A stretch of DNA of 64,000 nucleotides from Podospora bellae-mahoneyi (taxonomy: Eukaryota > Ascomycota > Sordariomycetes > Sordariales > Podosporaceae), in the NCBI RefSeq assembly GCF_035222275.1, contig NC_085881.1, positions 4,154,001 to 4,218,000 on the forward strand, given 5' to 3'. Position 1 is the stretch's first letter. Each line of letters starts with the position of its first letter. The position numbers and the translations under genes are program-made. The notes below the pieces were generated by a model, which ran no database searches, was not told the DNA's origin, and was given only the letters and a program-made list of their open reading frames with translations. Shown one piece after another: positions 1 to 10,998 of the stretch.

Positions 1-1539
1 TTTCCGGTTTGGGCTGCTGTGTTGCTGTTGTTGGCTGAGGCGTGGCGGTGGAAGCAGGCTCAACCACAACACCAGTCAGGGGGGCCACTGGTATGATCCT
101 CTTGTCTATCTTCAGCACCTCCTTCGCCAAAGCCCGGATCCCATCGTAGATTATGTCCGGCTGCTCAAACAGCAGTAGTGATGACGGAGGCTGCGAATCA
201 ACGCGGGAAGTGTGCAGCACCGAGTACGAGCCGTGCGCCCAGGCAGGTGGATAGAATGTCGACTGTGCTCTTCCCTGGTTTCCACCAATACCAGACAAAT
301 CAAGCTGCTCCACATCGTCCTTTTCGTTCGTTGCTGCTGGTGCTGCAGTCGCTGTCGAGGAAGAGTACGAACTCGCAAAGACCGTAATCGCAACTTTCGG
401 CTTTGTTGGTGCTTTCACCGGCAGCTGATGAGAAGAGTGATGCAGCGAAGTGCCCGACCAAAACCGCAACAGCCCTTCCGGTCCAGGTAACCAGGCCAAG
501 TTCGTAAGTGTGATCAATTCCTCTCTTGTGAATGTCCCTGTTGATCCTACAACCCCACCATTACCGCTGGCGATTTGTCGCAGGTGCCTCAACACAAAAG
601 CCAGCATTCCAACTGGGGAGTCACACAGTCCGTATGCCAGGGTATTCGGGTCTCTTATCTCTGTGATTGGTGGTGAAGAAGGGTGGGAGTAGTACCCCAG
701 GAAGTCCCGCTCTTCATAGCCAGCCACACCACCCCTGAAGAACCAGGCTAGAGACCATTTTGCGAATTCGATGGGTGAGCTTGTGAGTTTTGGAGCAGAG
801 AGGACAGGGGAGATTAGATGGGTTCCCAGGCAGGAGTCAGAGTAGGTCGTGGAGATGGCGTGGGCGAGGTGGAAGTCGATTTGAGATGGCGAAGAGGAGC
901 CGGGGGACGTGTTAGTTGTCAGGTAGTGCCTATAGCCCAATCGGGAGGTCATTAATGTGTTAAATATCGAGACCGTGGCGTCTATGGGTGAGCGGTTCGC
1001 GGGAATGGAGTCGGAGAAGCCCAATCCTGGCAAAGAGGGTATGACGACGTGAAAAGCTTGATGAGTCGGGTCGGATGGGGTTGTGAGGGGGTTGATGAGG
1101 TGGGAGAGGGAGAGGTTGGTTAGTGGGAATGGTGGCAGCACCAAGAGAGGAAGAGCGTTGGCGGAAGAGGACCGGGCATGGATGAAGTGAATCCTGAGAG
1201 GGGATGCCGATTCCGACAAGGCAATCGAGGTCCGAAACTGGGGGATGTTGGCGTTGAGGTTGGACTCGATATCGCGAAAGTTGTACTTTTCAAGCCAGTA
1301 GTCAATCAGCGGCTCGATAACAGGCTTTGGCTCCCACCACTCGGTCGACTTTGGCAGAGACCCCTCATGAGGCAGTCTAGTGAGCTCAAGCTTCTGTCGT
1401 GCGAGGTGGAGATGCCTCGTCGGAACCTGTACAACCTGTTAGTCTCACGAACCACTCTGAAAAGAAGACGGACACTTACATGTATCTTGTACGGCCTGAC
1501 CTCATCGGCAGCCGGCGATCCCACCACAGCGTCCGCCAT
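1..1539 (-). CDS. Epoxide-hydrolase-like alpha/beta-hydrolase (EHN domain), partial at the left edge
   Basis: Two exons are visible: 1480-1539 and 1-1426, with an intron at 1427-1479 (GTAAGT donor, CTAAC branch). Both exons join in phase 0, and no stop is met before the window edge, giving at least 495 residues. The start is the only upstream ATG and opens MADAVVGSP. Residues 15-90 resemble the epoxide hydrolase N-terminal domain, with a WWEPKPVIEPLIDYW helix, then FRDIESNLN and IPQF. Later family signatures are PGLGFS, LGYRHY, AYGLCDSPVGMLAF and LAWLPGPEGLLRFW. Known family members hydrolyse epoxides with an Asp nucleophile in a GGDWG motif and an HGxP oxyanion loop. Neither is visible here: the loop reads LPPFPLTN, and the nucleophile position is a Ser/Pro-rich stretch. 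I infer a divergent or inactive member. The C-terminal Ala/Thr/Pro-rich tail lies at the window edge. Confidence 0.85.
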
Positions 1540-3069
1540 ATTATGTCTTCAGTATTATACACCAACAAAATTACCACGTTATTATTCGCATAGGTATGTT
1601 TCCAAACTCAAGAACAACATATATCTGCTCTCGTTCACACCGCAAGATAGACTGTCAAACGAACGACAAAACGATCGAACAAAAACAAAACAAAAAATAG
1701 TTGGGACGAGAAAAAACGAGGTGTGTTCCAAGAAAGGAAGAAGGGTCATCGGTAATTATAAGCGCATGAACCACACCACCACCACCACAACATTACATAC
1801 ATGCATCCCACCCCACACGCTATAACAAAAATCCATGCCATGGCGCATTCTGCATCAATCACCTGCCGCGAATTTCCTTAGCTGATTCAACTTTCATGTG
1901 TACAGTACATACAGTTCCTTATGTAAGTAATAAACCCATCAGGTCAACACCAGTTTCGTCACCCTACCCCGAACATTCCCCCTCCAACCACCTTCCCTCC
2001 CTCTAAACACCGGACCCTTCCTCCACCAAGCGGTCAAGGAAAGAAAATGAAATGAAAGGAGCACCCCAACTCCATCCCCATCCCCATCCCCATCACCCGG
2101 CGGCTGGCTGGTGGCTGGCTCCCGCCAACAACAAAACAAAACCGTTCAGGCAGGGCTGATCGGGAGTCCGGGGTGGAAGAGAGCACGCCAAAGAAAGTGA
2201 CAAGGACAGTTTCGCAGTTTCGTCAGGAACAAATGCTCCCCCCCCATGTCCGCTAATTCCAGGGTCCTGGCCCGTGTGCACCAAGGGTCCAAACTGTGGC
2301 TAGTAATCCTCCCCCAGCGCCTCTTATTGGATCACCACACCTTCAATACGCCACACCGGACCGTTATGATCAAAAAAGTACATGAAACAGTGGCGGTGCT
2401 GACGAAACGTCGTAGTGCAGATTTCGGAGATGATCAACCAAACCCAGCCTGACTGTGGCAGAAAATGTGGCTCGTTAGTACCCTTCCTTTCAGTGAAAAA
2501 AAAAAAAACTTGGCTATTGTTCCTCATCTCATAACCCTCCCCCGAGATTCATTGGACCAAGACTTTATGCAAGTGCTCCCAAGGCCCGTTGCCACTCTCC
2601 CCGGATTGCCGAGATGCCGTTGTATGTGGTACTCTGCATCTGTGTTGTATGTAAAATGTGCTTGTTGAGTTACTATACTGCAGTAGTGCTCTCTCTGCTT
2701 CTGTACCTTATGCCTATCATGTCCCCCCAATGCATATGATCTGCTCAACACACACGCAAGCAAACTTCATCATAACTCCGATGATCATGATGCTCAACTG
2801 TGCACCCGTGTTCCCAAAAATAAAATGGTTCTAGGCCCCTTTTCGAGTGCGATGTGAGAGCGTGTGTCTTCAAGCCACACCATCCAGACCACACAGAGTG
2901 GCGAGTGACGATCACCACAAAGTTCCCCCTTTTTCGCAGCACAGCCACATGTCATGATAACACACCAGACGCGCGCTCCCCCTATCTGTTCAGCAGAAGA
3001 ACATGTATAGCATTCGCCATCCAACCATCCTCTCCATGCTCTGTCAGAGCGTGAAGTGAGCGTCTAGTT
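1540..3069. other. Intergenic, no gene seen
   Basis: This stretch holds the promoter side of the epoxide-hydrolase-like gene and the 3' side of HID1. Only short open frames occur on either strand, with no spliced continuity or recognisable motif. An A-run sits near 2505. Confidence 0.6.
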
Positions 3070-5930
3070 CTAGCCGCCTCTCGGAGTCCCCCCAGTAGGC
3101 GCTTGACCTCCCGCTCCCGCCCCCCCGGCTCCTCCTCTCAAATTGATCTGCCCAATCCTCGAGACAATATTACTCCCCACCGCGTCCACCGCCCCCCTCG
3201 GGCTCGTCAGGCTCGGTCCCTGAGGCGCCGTCTCCTGCACCCGGAAGAGCTTAATCTGCGTCGCGTTCCATATCCCCATCGTCCCCTTCGACACCTGCAC
3301 CTCGCTCGCAAAAATAAACCCCCACAGCAGGCTCTCATACCACCCCAGTGCCAGCGGCGACCACTCAAACGAGTGCACCCTCGCCGGGGTCTGGTCCACA
3401 CCCACGAGCTGAATCTCCCTGATCTTGTCCAACGTCGCAGGCAGTGGCGGATCAGACGCGAAAGCCTGCCGTGGGATCAGAGCTGAAATCTGTTGGATCA
3501 ACGTCAAGATGGTGTGCAGTGGCAACTCTGGAAGCCACGTCTCGATCCATTGCGTTGATGGCTCAAAGAAGCCGGAGACTGACTGTGACATGCTGCCCAG
3601 GCTGGTCGTGCTGTTCTGACGCGAGAAGGTCTGCGCTCCCGCCGGCATTTTGCCTCTAGCTTTTTCCGACATGCCGCGCAGCTGTCTCGGTACATCATCA
3701 TCGACCGGAGACGCGACAGAAGACGCCCGTGATGGATTCTCACTGGGGCTGGAAGCCGCCGGTGTAGGCCGCTCCTCATCATCACTGTCGTCGTCATCAT
3801 CGTCGCCAATAGCAAATGTCCCATCTTCCTCTGGAACATCGCCCGGTGCGGGTGCTCGTGAGGAAAGTGTTACCGGGCTTCTCAGACTCTCGAGTGAACT
3901 TCTAGTTGAGTCGGCCTGTAGCGGGTCATTCGAAGCCCCAGAATCCTTCCTCCGTCGGTTACGTCTTTCCATTTCTTCATGCCCACTTTCCAGTGTAAAT
4001 GACCGGAGGGCCTCGAACCTTTTCTTGTTTCTGAGTATCGCATACACCAAGTGCGCGTTTTCTACGACACTGTCAGTATGCAATCTTGGACTCTTTTTTT
4101 TTGGCAACAATACTTACGGATGTATTGGTGTTCAACGATCGAGTTGATCGCCTCCAACAATGACCGCAGTAACGAATGGTTGGTTTCATTGGCTAGGAGA
4201 AACGACGGCGAAGACATGGAGTTGAACAGGTGCATAATCTTGGAACAGGTAGGGGCGCTTAACCCTTCCAGATAGGGCGCAATGTTGTTGATGATGGCCA
4301 GCAATGCCGGATAGATCGCTGTCAGTTTTCCCTGACTGGTTGTGATGAGAGCATAAATGGACTGTTGTTGTCAGTACCTCAGTGCCTTGGACTTGGATTT
4401 AGACCAAGCAAAACAACTCACCTGAATGAGGAAATCAGCATACGTCCCCCTGAACCCCGCAATCCGAATCGCGGGGGGCAGAGTGTCCTGGGCATCAAAC
4501 GACTTGTTCAAGTTCGTACCAAAGTTCTTCTCTACGCTCAGCGTCTGCAGCAAGAAGGCACACATCCTCACGACACCTTGCTTGGAAGCATCGTTCTTGT
4601 ACTCCAAGGCGTAGAACAAAATCAAAATGACAAAATCGTAGGCCCTTCCTGTGTCGATCAGGAAAGACCTGAATCGCTTGTTACATTGGGTCACCTCCCA
4701 GAATAACATTATGATCTCAGGGGCAAAGCGGACAGCGGCGTGAGCGCCTGGAATGTACGACCCCTGAAGGGGTTGGTTCAGCACTCGAGTCATGCCGTCC
4801 ACGATGAACTGAAAGTCTGAAGGCCTGTGTAAGCGGCCTAGGTAGTGTCGATAGTGGTTTTTTGGTGTCGGGAGTCCTGGGTTTTCTGGGATGGTGTATA
4901 GGAGGGTGGTTAGGAGGAATTGCAGGGTGGAGGTAACCAAGAGCTGCTTGGGATGGTTGGGTACCAGGGCGTTGTAGGGTGCTAGCCAGGTAGCTGGGTT
5001 ATATTTCAGAGTCTACATTCGTTAGTTGTGGTCGTTATTCACAGTTCAAGCCTGGACATACTGTATTCAACAGCGAACAGAGCACCGAGAGAACCACCTG
5101 CTTGTCGGGACAAGTGCAGATATAGGTGAGAGCCTTGGTCCCCGTCTGAGGCAGCGTCGCCAAAGACAAGTACATGCTCTTGCTGGCTAGCGTCAAAAGC
5201 AACCGAAGTATCTCACACCGATTGCTCTCATGCTCTTTAGTCGTGGCGATAGGTACTGTACAGCCAACGCCGGTCTGCCAGATGCTATAAGTGACCTTGG
5301 GCTTGCCATTTGGGACCTTGGTGACCGTCAAATCGGAGAAAAAGAGCAGGTCGGTGACGGTATCGATCAGCTCCTCAGCCAGAGGTTTCGCATCCTCGTA
5401 CTCCACCACCGGTGTCTTGGGTACACCGTCTGCGCCATCAAACAGCACTTCACTCGCAATCGATGACTTTCTGGACCGTTTGCGCCGGGGAGCCCAGAAA
5501 AAGCTATCCTCCCAGTCCTGCAAGCTCTCCTTCTCGTAGATGTAAGGCAGGACCCTCGTAAGAACGCGAACGCAGTTCAGCACCTCTCGATCCGGGGCAA
5601 GCTCGTGGTCGGGAAAGGACGGGTGGTGACGAAGCATAAACAGGCGCCCGGTTACAGCTGTTATCAGCGTCTCCAGGTTCTCGAGCGCATTATCGCGGGT
5701 TCGTCGGACATCGGCCGGGGCAAAAAGACTGAAGATGTCGTCCGAGGACTCGGGGAGCTCCCAGAACTGGCGTGCAGCAGGTGTGTTAGCGTGACGTATT
5801 GCTCTATCTTGCAGGCTGCTGGCTGTAAACGCACCTGAGCCCAGTATGGATCGTCAGCAGGAATATGGCGTTCCTCCGACAGTCTAAAGATGCCTTTCTT
5901 GAAGACTAGTTTGGAGTCGCTGGCACCCAT
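3070..5930 (-). CDS. HID1: HID1 family trans-Golgi protein
   Basis: Five exons (5835-5930, 5062-5766, 4422-5012, 4118-4361, 3070-4061) join in frame to 875 residues. The introns are 68, 49, 60 and 56 nt. The protein opens MGASDSKLVFKKGIFRLSE and continues FWELPES across the first junction, which is the characteristic start of HID-1/fission-yeast Ftp105 proteins. Gly2 followed by Ser6 fits an N-myristoylation signal, and animal HID-1 is known to be myristoylated. The family acts peripherally at the Golgi/trans-Golgi network in secretory cargo sorting, and in fission yeast recruits a deubiquitinase. The body is helical and well conserved. The last ~300 residues contain an acidic/Ser-rich linker with a run of Asp, and the C-terminus is Gly-rich. 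The length is slightly above animal homologues. The gene is divergent from SPC3. Confidence 0.92.
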
Positions 5931-6376
5931 TTTGGCGGTTATGTTAGGTGCATAGCATCCCGTCGTTCGGGGGGGGAGTTGGATCGGGGATCGGGATCTG
6001 GATCGGGTGGTTTATAGCAGCATGTTCAGTACTTCACAGTGACCGCTGTCAAGCGGACAAGCTGGGTTACATCACAGCGGGCCGCCCGTTGATAAGATCT
6101 TCCATACATAACCCTAACACTGTTTCATTTGCAGAGCTTATCCCCGCTAAGTGCATATCAATCTGGCCTCAAGAGAACCTCCATTGTTAGCAGCCTCCGG
6201 CGCAACACCAAGCTTTCCCTTTGCGATATCCCCACGTTTCAACATCCAGTGCGCAAACACCACCACCCCCCCAACCAGCAAATGAACCCCCCGAGGTGAT
6301 ACCCTTATTCTCACCCAGGGAATCGACTCAATTCCCTTCTCAACCAACCGCGCAAGAGCGCGCCCATCACATCACA
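5931..6376. promoter_or_regulatory. Shared divergent promoter region HID1/SPC3
   Basis: 446 bp separate the two start codons, which face away from each other. A GGATCGGGATCTGGATCGGG repeat lies near 5983-6006. I see no clear TATA box. The promoter role is inferred from the gene orientation only. Confidence 0.5.
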
Positions 6377-7117
6377 ATGTACTCCTCCCTCGTCCGCCTC
6401 CAAAACACCTTCGGCTTCTTCACCACCGTCGCCTTCGTCGTCGCCCTCCTAATCTCCGCCTCCGACTTCCTGTCCCCCCGCACCCCCACCGTCAACGTCC
6501 TCAAAACAACCCAGCTCCAAACGGTAAAAGGCCGCGCGGATTACTACTCGTCCAAAAAGGAAGAATACGCCATCATCAAATTCACCCTTGACGCCGACCT
6601 CTCCTCCCTCTTCACCTGGAACACAAAGCAAGTCTTTGCCTACGTCACGGCCGAGTGGCCCTCGGCCCAAAACAACAATGCGACCAACCAGGCCGTGATC
6701 TGGGACACGATTATCACGGCGCCGAGCAGTGACCATTTGGGGAATTTTAGCCCCTCGAAGCTTAAGAGGTTGAGGAAGAGCGCCAATGGGAAGGGGATTG
6801 ATCCTAGCCGGTAGGCGCCATCTCTCTTTTTTAAGTAGCAGCAATGGGATTGCTAACGACTCAACAGCGGCAAACTCCAACTCAAGAACCAGCGCCTCAA
6901 GTACCCCCTCACCCACCCGACAGGCAGGCTCGCCAACACAGAAGACGTCCAGCTCAAGCTTCACTACAACGTCCAGCCCTGGGTTGGTTTCCTGTCATGG
7001 AACCAGGCCCAGGACTGGGGCAAGTGGAAGGCGCTGAAGAATGGGTTGAGCAAGAAGTTTACGCTCCCAGCTATCAAGGTGAAGGAGCAGGCCAAGAAGA
7101 AGACCACAAGGGCTTAG
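6377..7117 (+). CDS. SPC3: Signal peptidase complex subunit SPC3 (SPC22/23)
   Basis: Two exons, 6377-6810 and 6868-7117, encode 227 residues. The 57-nt intron has a GTAGGC donor and a GCTAACG branch. The protein has a short cytosolic N-terminus (MYSSLVRLQNTFGFF), one membrane segment at about residues 12-33, and a lumenal domain with the family features TPTVNVL, FTLDADLSSLFTWNTKQVF and, in exon 2, VQPWVGFLSW. This is the glycoprotein subunit of the ER signal peptidase complex, which removes signal peptides from secretory proteins and is essential in yeast. The length matches the family. Two upstream in-frame codons read through in the 5' leader, but the ATG at 6377 gives the usual start and sits in a CACA context. 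The gene is convergent with POM34. Confidence 0.93.
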
Positions 7118-7477
7118 GGGATCTAGCTTTTGTTGGGACGAAAAATGGAGTTATTGATTTAGCCATTTGGGGGTTTGTTTCAATTCAATGCCGGTTTTGA
7201 CATCTCATTTCCTCACAGGCGCTCATAGAGTGTGAAGTTGATCACAATTCAAGCCCACACCATGAAAAATATATACACACTGTATGGGAACAGTTAATAA
7301 AACCCAATCACAAAACGATTCATAAATGCTATGCCAATCAAAACACACAATTCCCCTTTGCTCCTATACCACCCCCCTTCCCTCCGTTTTGATCCTATTC
7401 CTTAACTCCTCTCCTCCCTCCTTCTCATCCCAACTCCCCGACTCACCGACCTACATGTCCCTTTCCCGTACAGCCAC
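7118..7477. other. Convergent 3' regions of SPC3 and POM34
   Basis: 360 bp of A/T-rich and pyrimidine-rich sequence lie between two convergent stop codons. It includes ATAAA-type signals near 7300. No gene was seen. Confidence 0.5.
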
Positions 7478-8370
7478 TCAGAAACCATCCTGCCTCAACC
7501 AACTGCTACTACTCCCCCTCCTCCCCTTCTCATACAACCACTTGCTATTCAACGCCACACTGCTCCTCTTCCCATTCACCGGCGTCGGCGTATGCAGATA
7601 ACTATCCCTCACACTATCCCTAAAACTCCCCGTCGAGCTCGCAAAGCTGTTGTTGCTCGTTGTGCTGCTCGCGAAGCTCATGGTAGAACTATTCAGACTA
7701 TTGCTGAAGCTTCCCCTCCTCCCGGTATTTTGCGTTGCCTTTTGCAGGAGAGGGCTGACCAAATTGGCGGCTTTGGTCGGGGAGGGTGAGTAATTCCCCA
7801 AGGGGGTGCTGCGGTTGGACAAGGGGGAGGAGGTGTAAGAACCGGAGGGGGAGCCGGCTATGGAGGGGGTGCGGGAGTATTTCGGGGGGGTTGAGATGTC
7901 CGAGGCGGGGGTGGGGGGTGCTCTGATGGGGGGGAGGCCGAGGAGGTCGCGCTGGGCGGGGGTGAGGGGTATGTCGGAGAGGTCGTCCTTGGGGCGGACT
8001 AAGGGGAGGAGGGCGAGGAGGATGTTGAAGAGGGGGATTAGGAGGAGGGTTAGGGGGATGTAAGAGCCGTAGGGGAGTTTTTCTCTGGGGAGAGGGTGTT
8101 AGTAGGTTGAAAAAGGGAGGGTTCAAGGGGGAAAACGTACAGTCTTATCGGGAGGTGCGGAAGAAGAAATCTTCTCAGGACTTGAACGCCGGCAATTGCG
8201 ACAACATTATAGACGATTTGCAGGACGTTCTTTTGGGAGAAGGTGGTTCTGGCTTGGCGCGCTGTGATCTCGGCCAGGCGAGGGTGTTTCCAGTTGCCGG
8301 GGCTGTCTGTAAAGGCGGATGGGGACGAGATTTGCTTTGTGGGCGTCGATCTGACGGGTGTTAGGGACAT
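7478..8370 (-). CDS. POM34: Nuclear pore membrane protein POM34
   Basis: Two exons, 8141-8370 and 7478-8084, with a 56-nt intron (GTACGT donor), encode 278 residues. The protein begins MSLTPVRSTPTKQ and has GNWKHPRLAEI. Two hydrophobic segments lie at about residues 48-70 and 84-106. They are followed by the strongly conserved fungal block RPKDDLSDIPLTPAQRDLLG and then a Ser/Pro/Thr-rich tail. POM34 is a double-pass nuclear-envelope protein of the pore membrane ring that partners POM152 and NDC1 in yeast. The two-pass layout plus the diagnostic block support the assignment. The tail, with many SPS and TSS motifs, is low complexity and probably disordered. The gene is divergent from the AMP-binding gene. 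Confidence 0.88.
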
Positions 8371-8987
8371 AATGGGCGCTCAATGGGCGGCGACACTCGG
8401 TCGGAGGAACTATCTCGCAATGGTTGGCGATGCGGTAAGATGCGCTCAGTGTTTTGAGAGCTGTAAATATCGTCAAAGCTATGTTGATTAGAAGTTCATG
8501 TCGCGATTGTCGTGGCGACGGCGGTCTATAGTTGTTGACCCCTGTTGATAGTGGTGGTTAGTAAGATGCGAACAGCCGCTCCCTCCTTGCGTCTCGACTT
8601 CTCGTGGGTCCGCTCACTGTTCTGGGCAAAAAGTGACGGTCGCGTCAAAACATTGAATCCAGGTCCCCAGTTCTCCAGGTCGATGCAAACGGGTTGCAGG
8701 GGTCCTGGCAGCTGTGAGACTTGGCATTTGCAGCTGTCTGTTTCCGGCAGGCACAACAGAGCTCACCCGCCATCGCGCATTTCCAAGCAACCGCCCCGCC
8801 CCCGTGTCCTGTCCGGCCCAAAACCTCCAGCTCGCACCCCAAGGTCCCGGCCCGGCTGCATCTTCCAGACACTAACGAACAGGGCCCCTTACACCACCAG
8901 CGCGGGGGGCCACAACTATTGTCTTCTTTGCATCACAAACCAACACAGCACAGTACAGCACAGCACAATCAAAGCCCCTCGCCCAAC
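8371..8987. promoter_or_regulatory. Divergent intergenic region POM34 / AMP-binding gene
   Basis: 617 bp between opposing start codons. CACAG/CAGTACAG repeats lie just upstream of 8988. An open frame extends upstream of 8988 on the plus strand, but it lacks family similarity and looks like leader sequence. No other gene was seen. Confidence 0.45.
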
Positions 8988-10764
8988 ATGGGGACCTTTG
9001 ATAACCTGCTGCTACAGCTTGACGAGGGCGTCACAGGCCTCTTCAAGCAGTGGAATATCTGGACCAGTCTCATCGTCACCCTCTTCGCCGGCCTCATCAC
9101 CTACCAGGTCTCGACCCGCCAAGATCCCGATATTCACCCCTTCCTCCTCGCTCGTCAGTCCCAGGCTTCCCCTGTCCGCCAGCCCAAAGAATCCTCCGTC
9201 TACCGGCCTCAAGCTGCCCCCCATGGTCTGCCTCTTCACACCGGCTTAAACGTCAAGGATCCCGGCGCCAACAAGTGGGCGTGGGGCCGTGATGGTGATC
9301 TCAGGGATATCTGGCGGCAGACCCTCGCCGGCGTCCAAGAAGGTGACGACAAGGTCGCAAAGGGCCGTATCCTCACCGTCGAGGGCACCGAGAACGTCAA
9401 AGAGCACCATCTCGACGCTCTTACTCGGCAAATCAACCTCATCGGCCAGCATCTTGTCGACCAAGGTGGCAACCGCGTGGCCGTCTACCTGCCCAACTCT
9501 GTCGAGTTGATCGTTACCCTTTTTGCCTGTGCCTTCTACAACTTGAACGCTATCATCCTCCCCTTCAACCAACCCGACGCCGCCGTCATCGACATGCTCC
9601 GCCGTTCCGCCGCGGACACGGTCATCACCGCCCCTGGATCTTTCCCTTTTGACGTCGTGGCCAAGAACTACCCCTCCCTCCGCCAACTGGTGTGGGTGGT
9701 CGACGAAGGAAGCAAACACATGGACTGGAACGAAGTACCCCAAGGCACCGGCAGCAAAGTCAATGTTGCCACCTGGCAAGACATCATCAACGACTCCCCC
9801 GTCGAAGCAGGCAAGACCCTCCCCCCTCTTGAGGACCAGTCCGAACCAAAAGACATCACCCTCTTCTGGCAACAAGGCCCCGGGCAGGAAGAGGAAATGG
9901 TCAAGTTCACCACAGGCAACATCGTCTCCGCCATTGCAGCCCAGCTAACCGCCATCCCCACCGCCCGCCGTCTCAGCCCCTCGGACCTTTTCCTCCCTGC
10001 GGACTCGCTTGCAAACTCGCACACTTTGGTTCTCACCCTCACGGCTCTGTTTTCCAATTCCTCGGTTGCGTTCAACTCTTCCGCGTCCGAAGCGCCCTCT
10101 TTGTCTGCGATCCTCAGTTCTCCGGCCGTTTCTCCTACTGTCATAGCTGTCACACCTTCTGCTCTGTCCCAAACTCACAAGGAGGTCTCGTCTGCTCTCA
10201 AGTCATCAACCATAGGCAAGGACCTCCACTGGCTTTTGTCTCGGTCCTTGGCCGAAAGTGGCGCTTTCCCCGAGAGTGGGTTTCTGATTAACTATTACAA
10301 CCAAGCTTTCCGTCCCAAGTTTTCGGGCGGAAAGAAGTTGAGGTTGGTGTACACTGCTGAGAGGATTAACGGGGGTGGGAAGGTGAGGTTGAGCGGGGAG
10401 GAGCTGAATGATTTGAGGTTGTATACCGGTGCGAGGGTGGTGTACGCGTTGACTGCGGCGAGGGTTGCGGGCGCGGTGTGTCAGACGAATGTGTATGATT
10501 ATCGGGGAGGGGAGCACTTTGGGCCGCCGGTGGCAAGTGTGGAGGTTGTGTTGAGGGATAAAGGGGGGGTGAGGAATAGTGATGAGGAGTCGCAAGGAGA
10601 GGTGAGTTTTGAAAAAAAAAAAAAAAAAAAAAAAAATCCGAGAGAAGATGGTTTGCTGACAAAGATGATAGATTGTGGTCAAGGGCCCGGCTGTTGCTGG
10701 AAAAGAAGCTGGGTTGGGGGTTGTGGCGAGGGTGAGGGAGGATCATACTGTTGCGTTGATTTAG
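8988..10764 (+). CDS. Membrane-anchored AMP-binding (ANL-fold) protein, probably non-catalytic
   Basis: Exons 8988-10601 and 10672-10764 give 568 residues. The 70-nt intron carries a run of about 25 A and a GCTGAC branch. I chose the ATG at 8988 (MGTFDNLLLQ) because the open frame upstream of it has no family similarity. A membrane segment lies at about residues 23-41. The body follows the acyl-CoA synthetase/adenylation fold: LIGQHLVDQGGNRVAVYLPN, then FACAFYNLNAIILPFN, and late blocks GARVVYALTAARVAGAV and VVKGPAVAGK. The Ser/Thr/Gly-rich nucleotide loop (TSGTTGxPKG in active enzymes) reads WQQGPGQEEEMV at about residue 293, lacking its Ser/Thr and Lys. The protein also stops where the YxTGD/C-terminal lid domain would begin. 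I infer a pseudoenzyme or scaffold. Its cellular role is unknown. Confidence 0.75.
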
Positions 10765-10998
10765 GGGGGGGGGTGTGGTAAGTGATGGTTTTTGGTTTGA
10801 ATTCTGGAGAAAGTGATTTGTACATGCGTGCATAGCACAGGCACAATTTGTAATGAACAACAGTCTTTAGGTAGACATTGACAGCAGCATAGATGGGAAA
10901 TAAATCAGATATTTTTTGCTCGTGGTATCCTTCAATGCTAATCCTCGCGCCCTGCGCCCATATTTATGCGCAACATAAATGACCAAAAAACACACACA

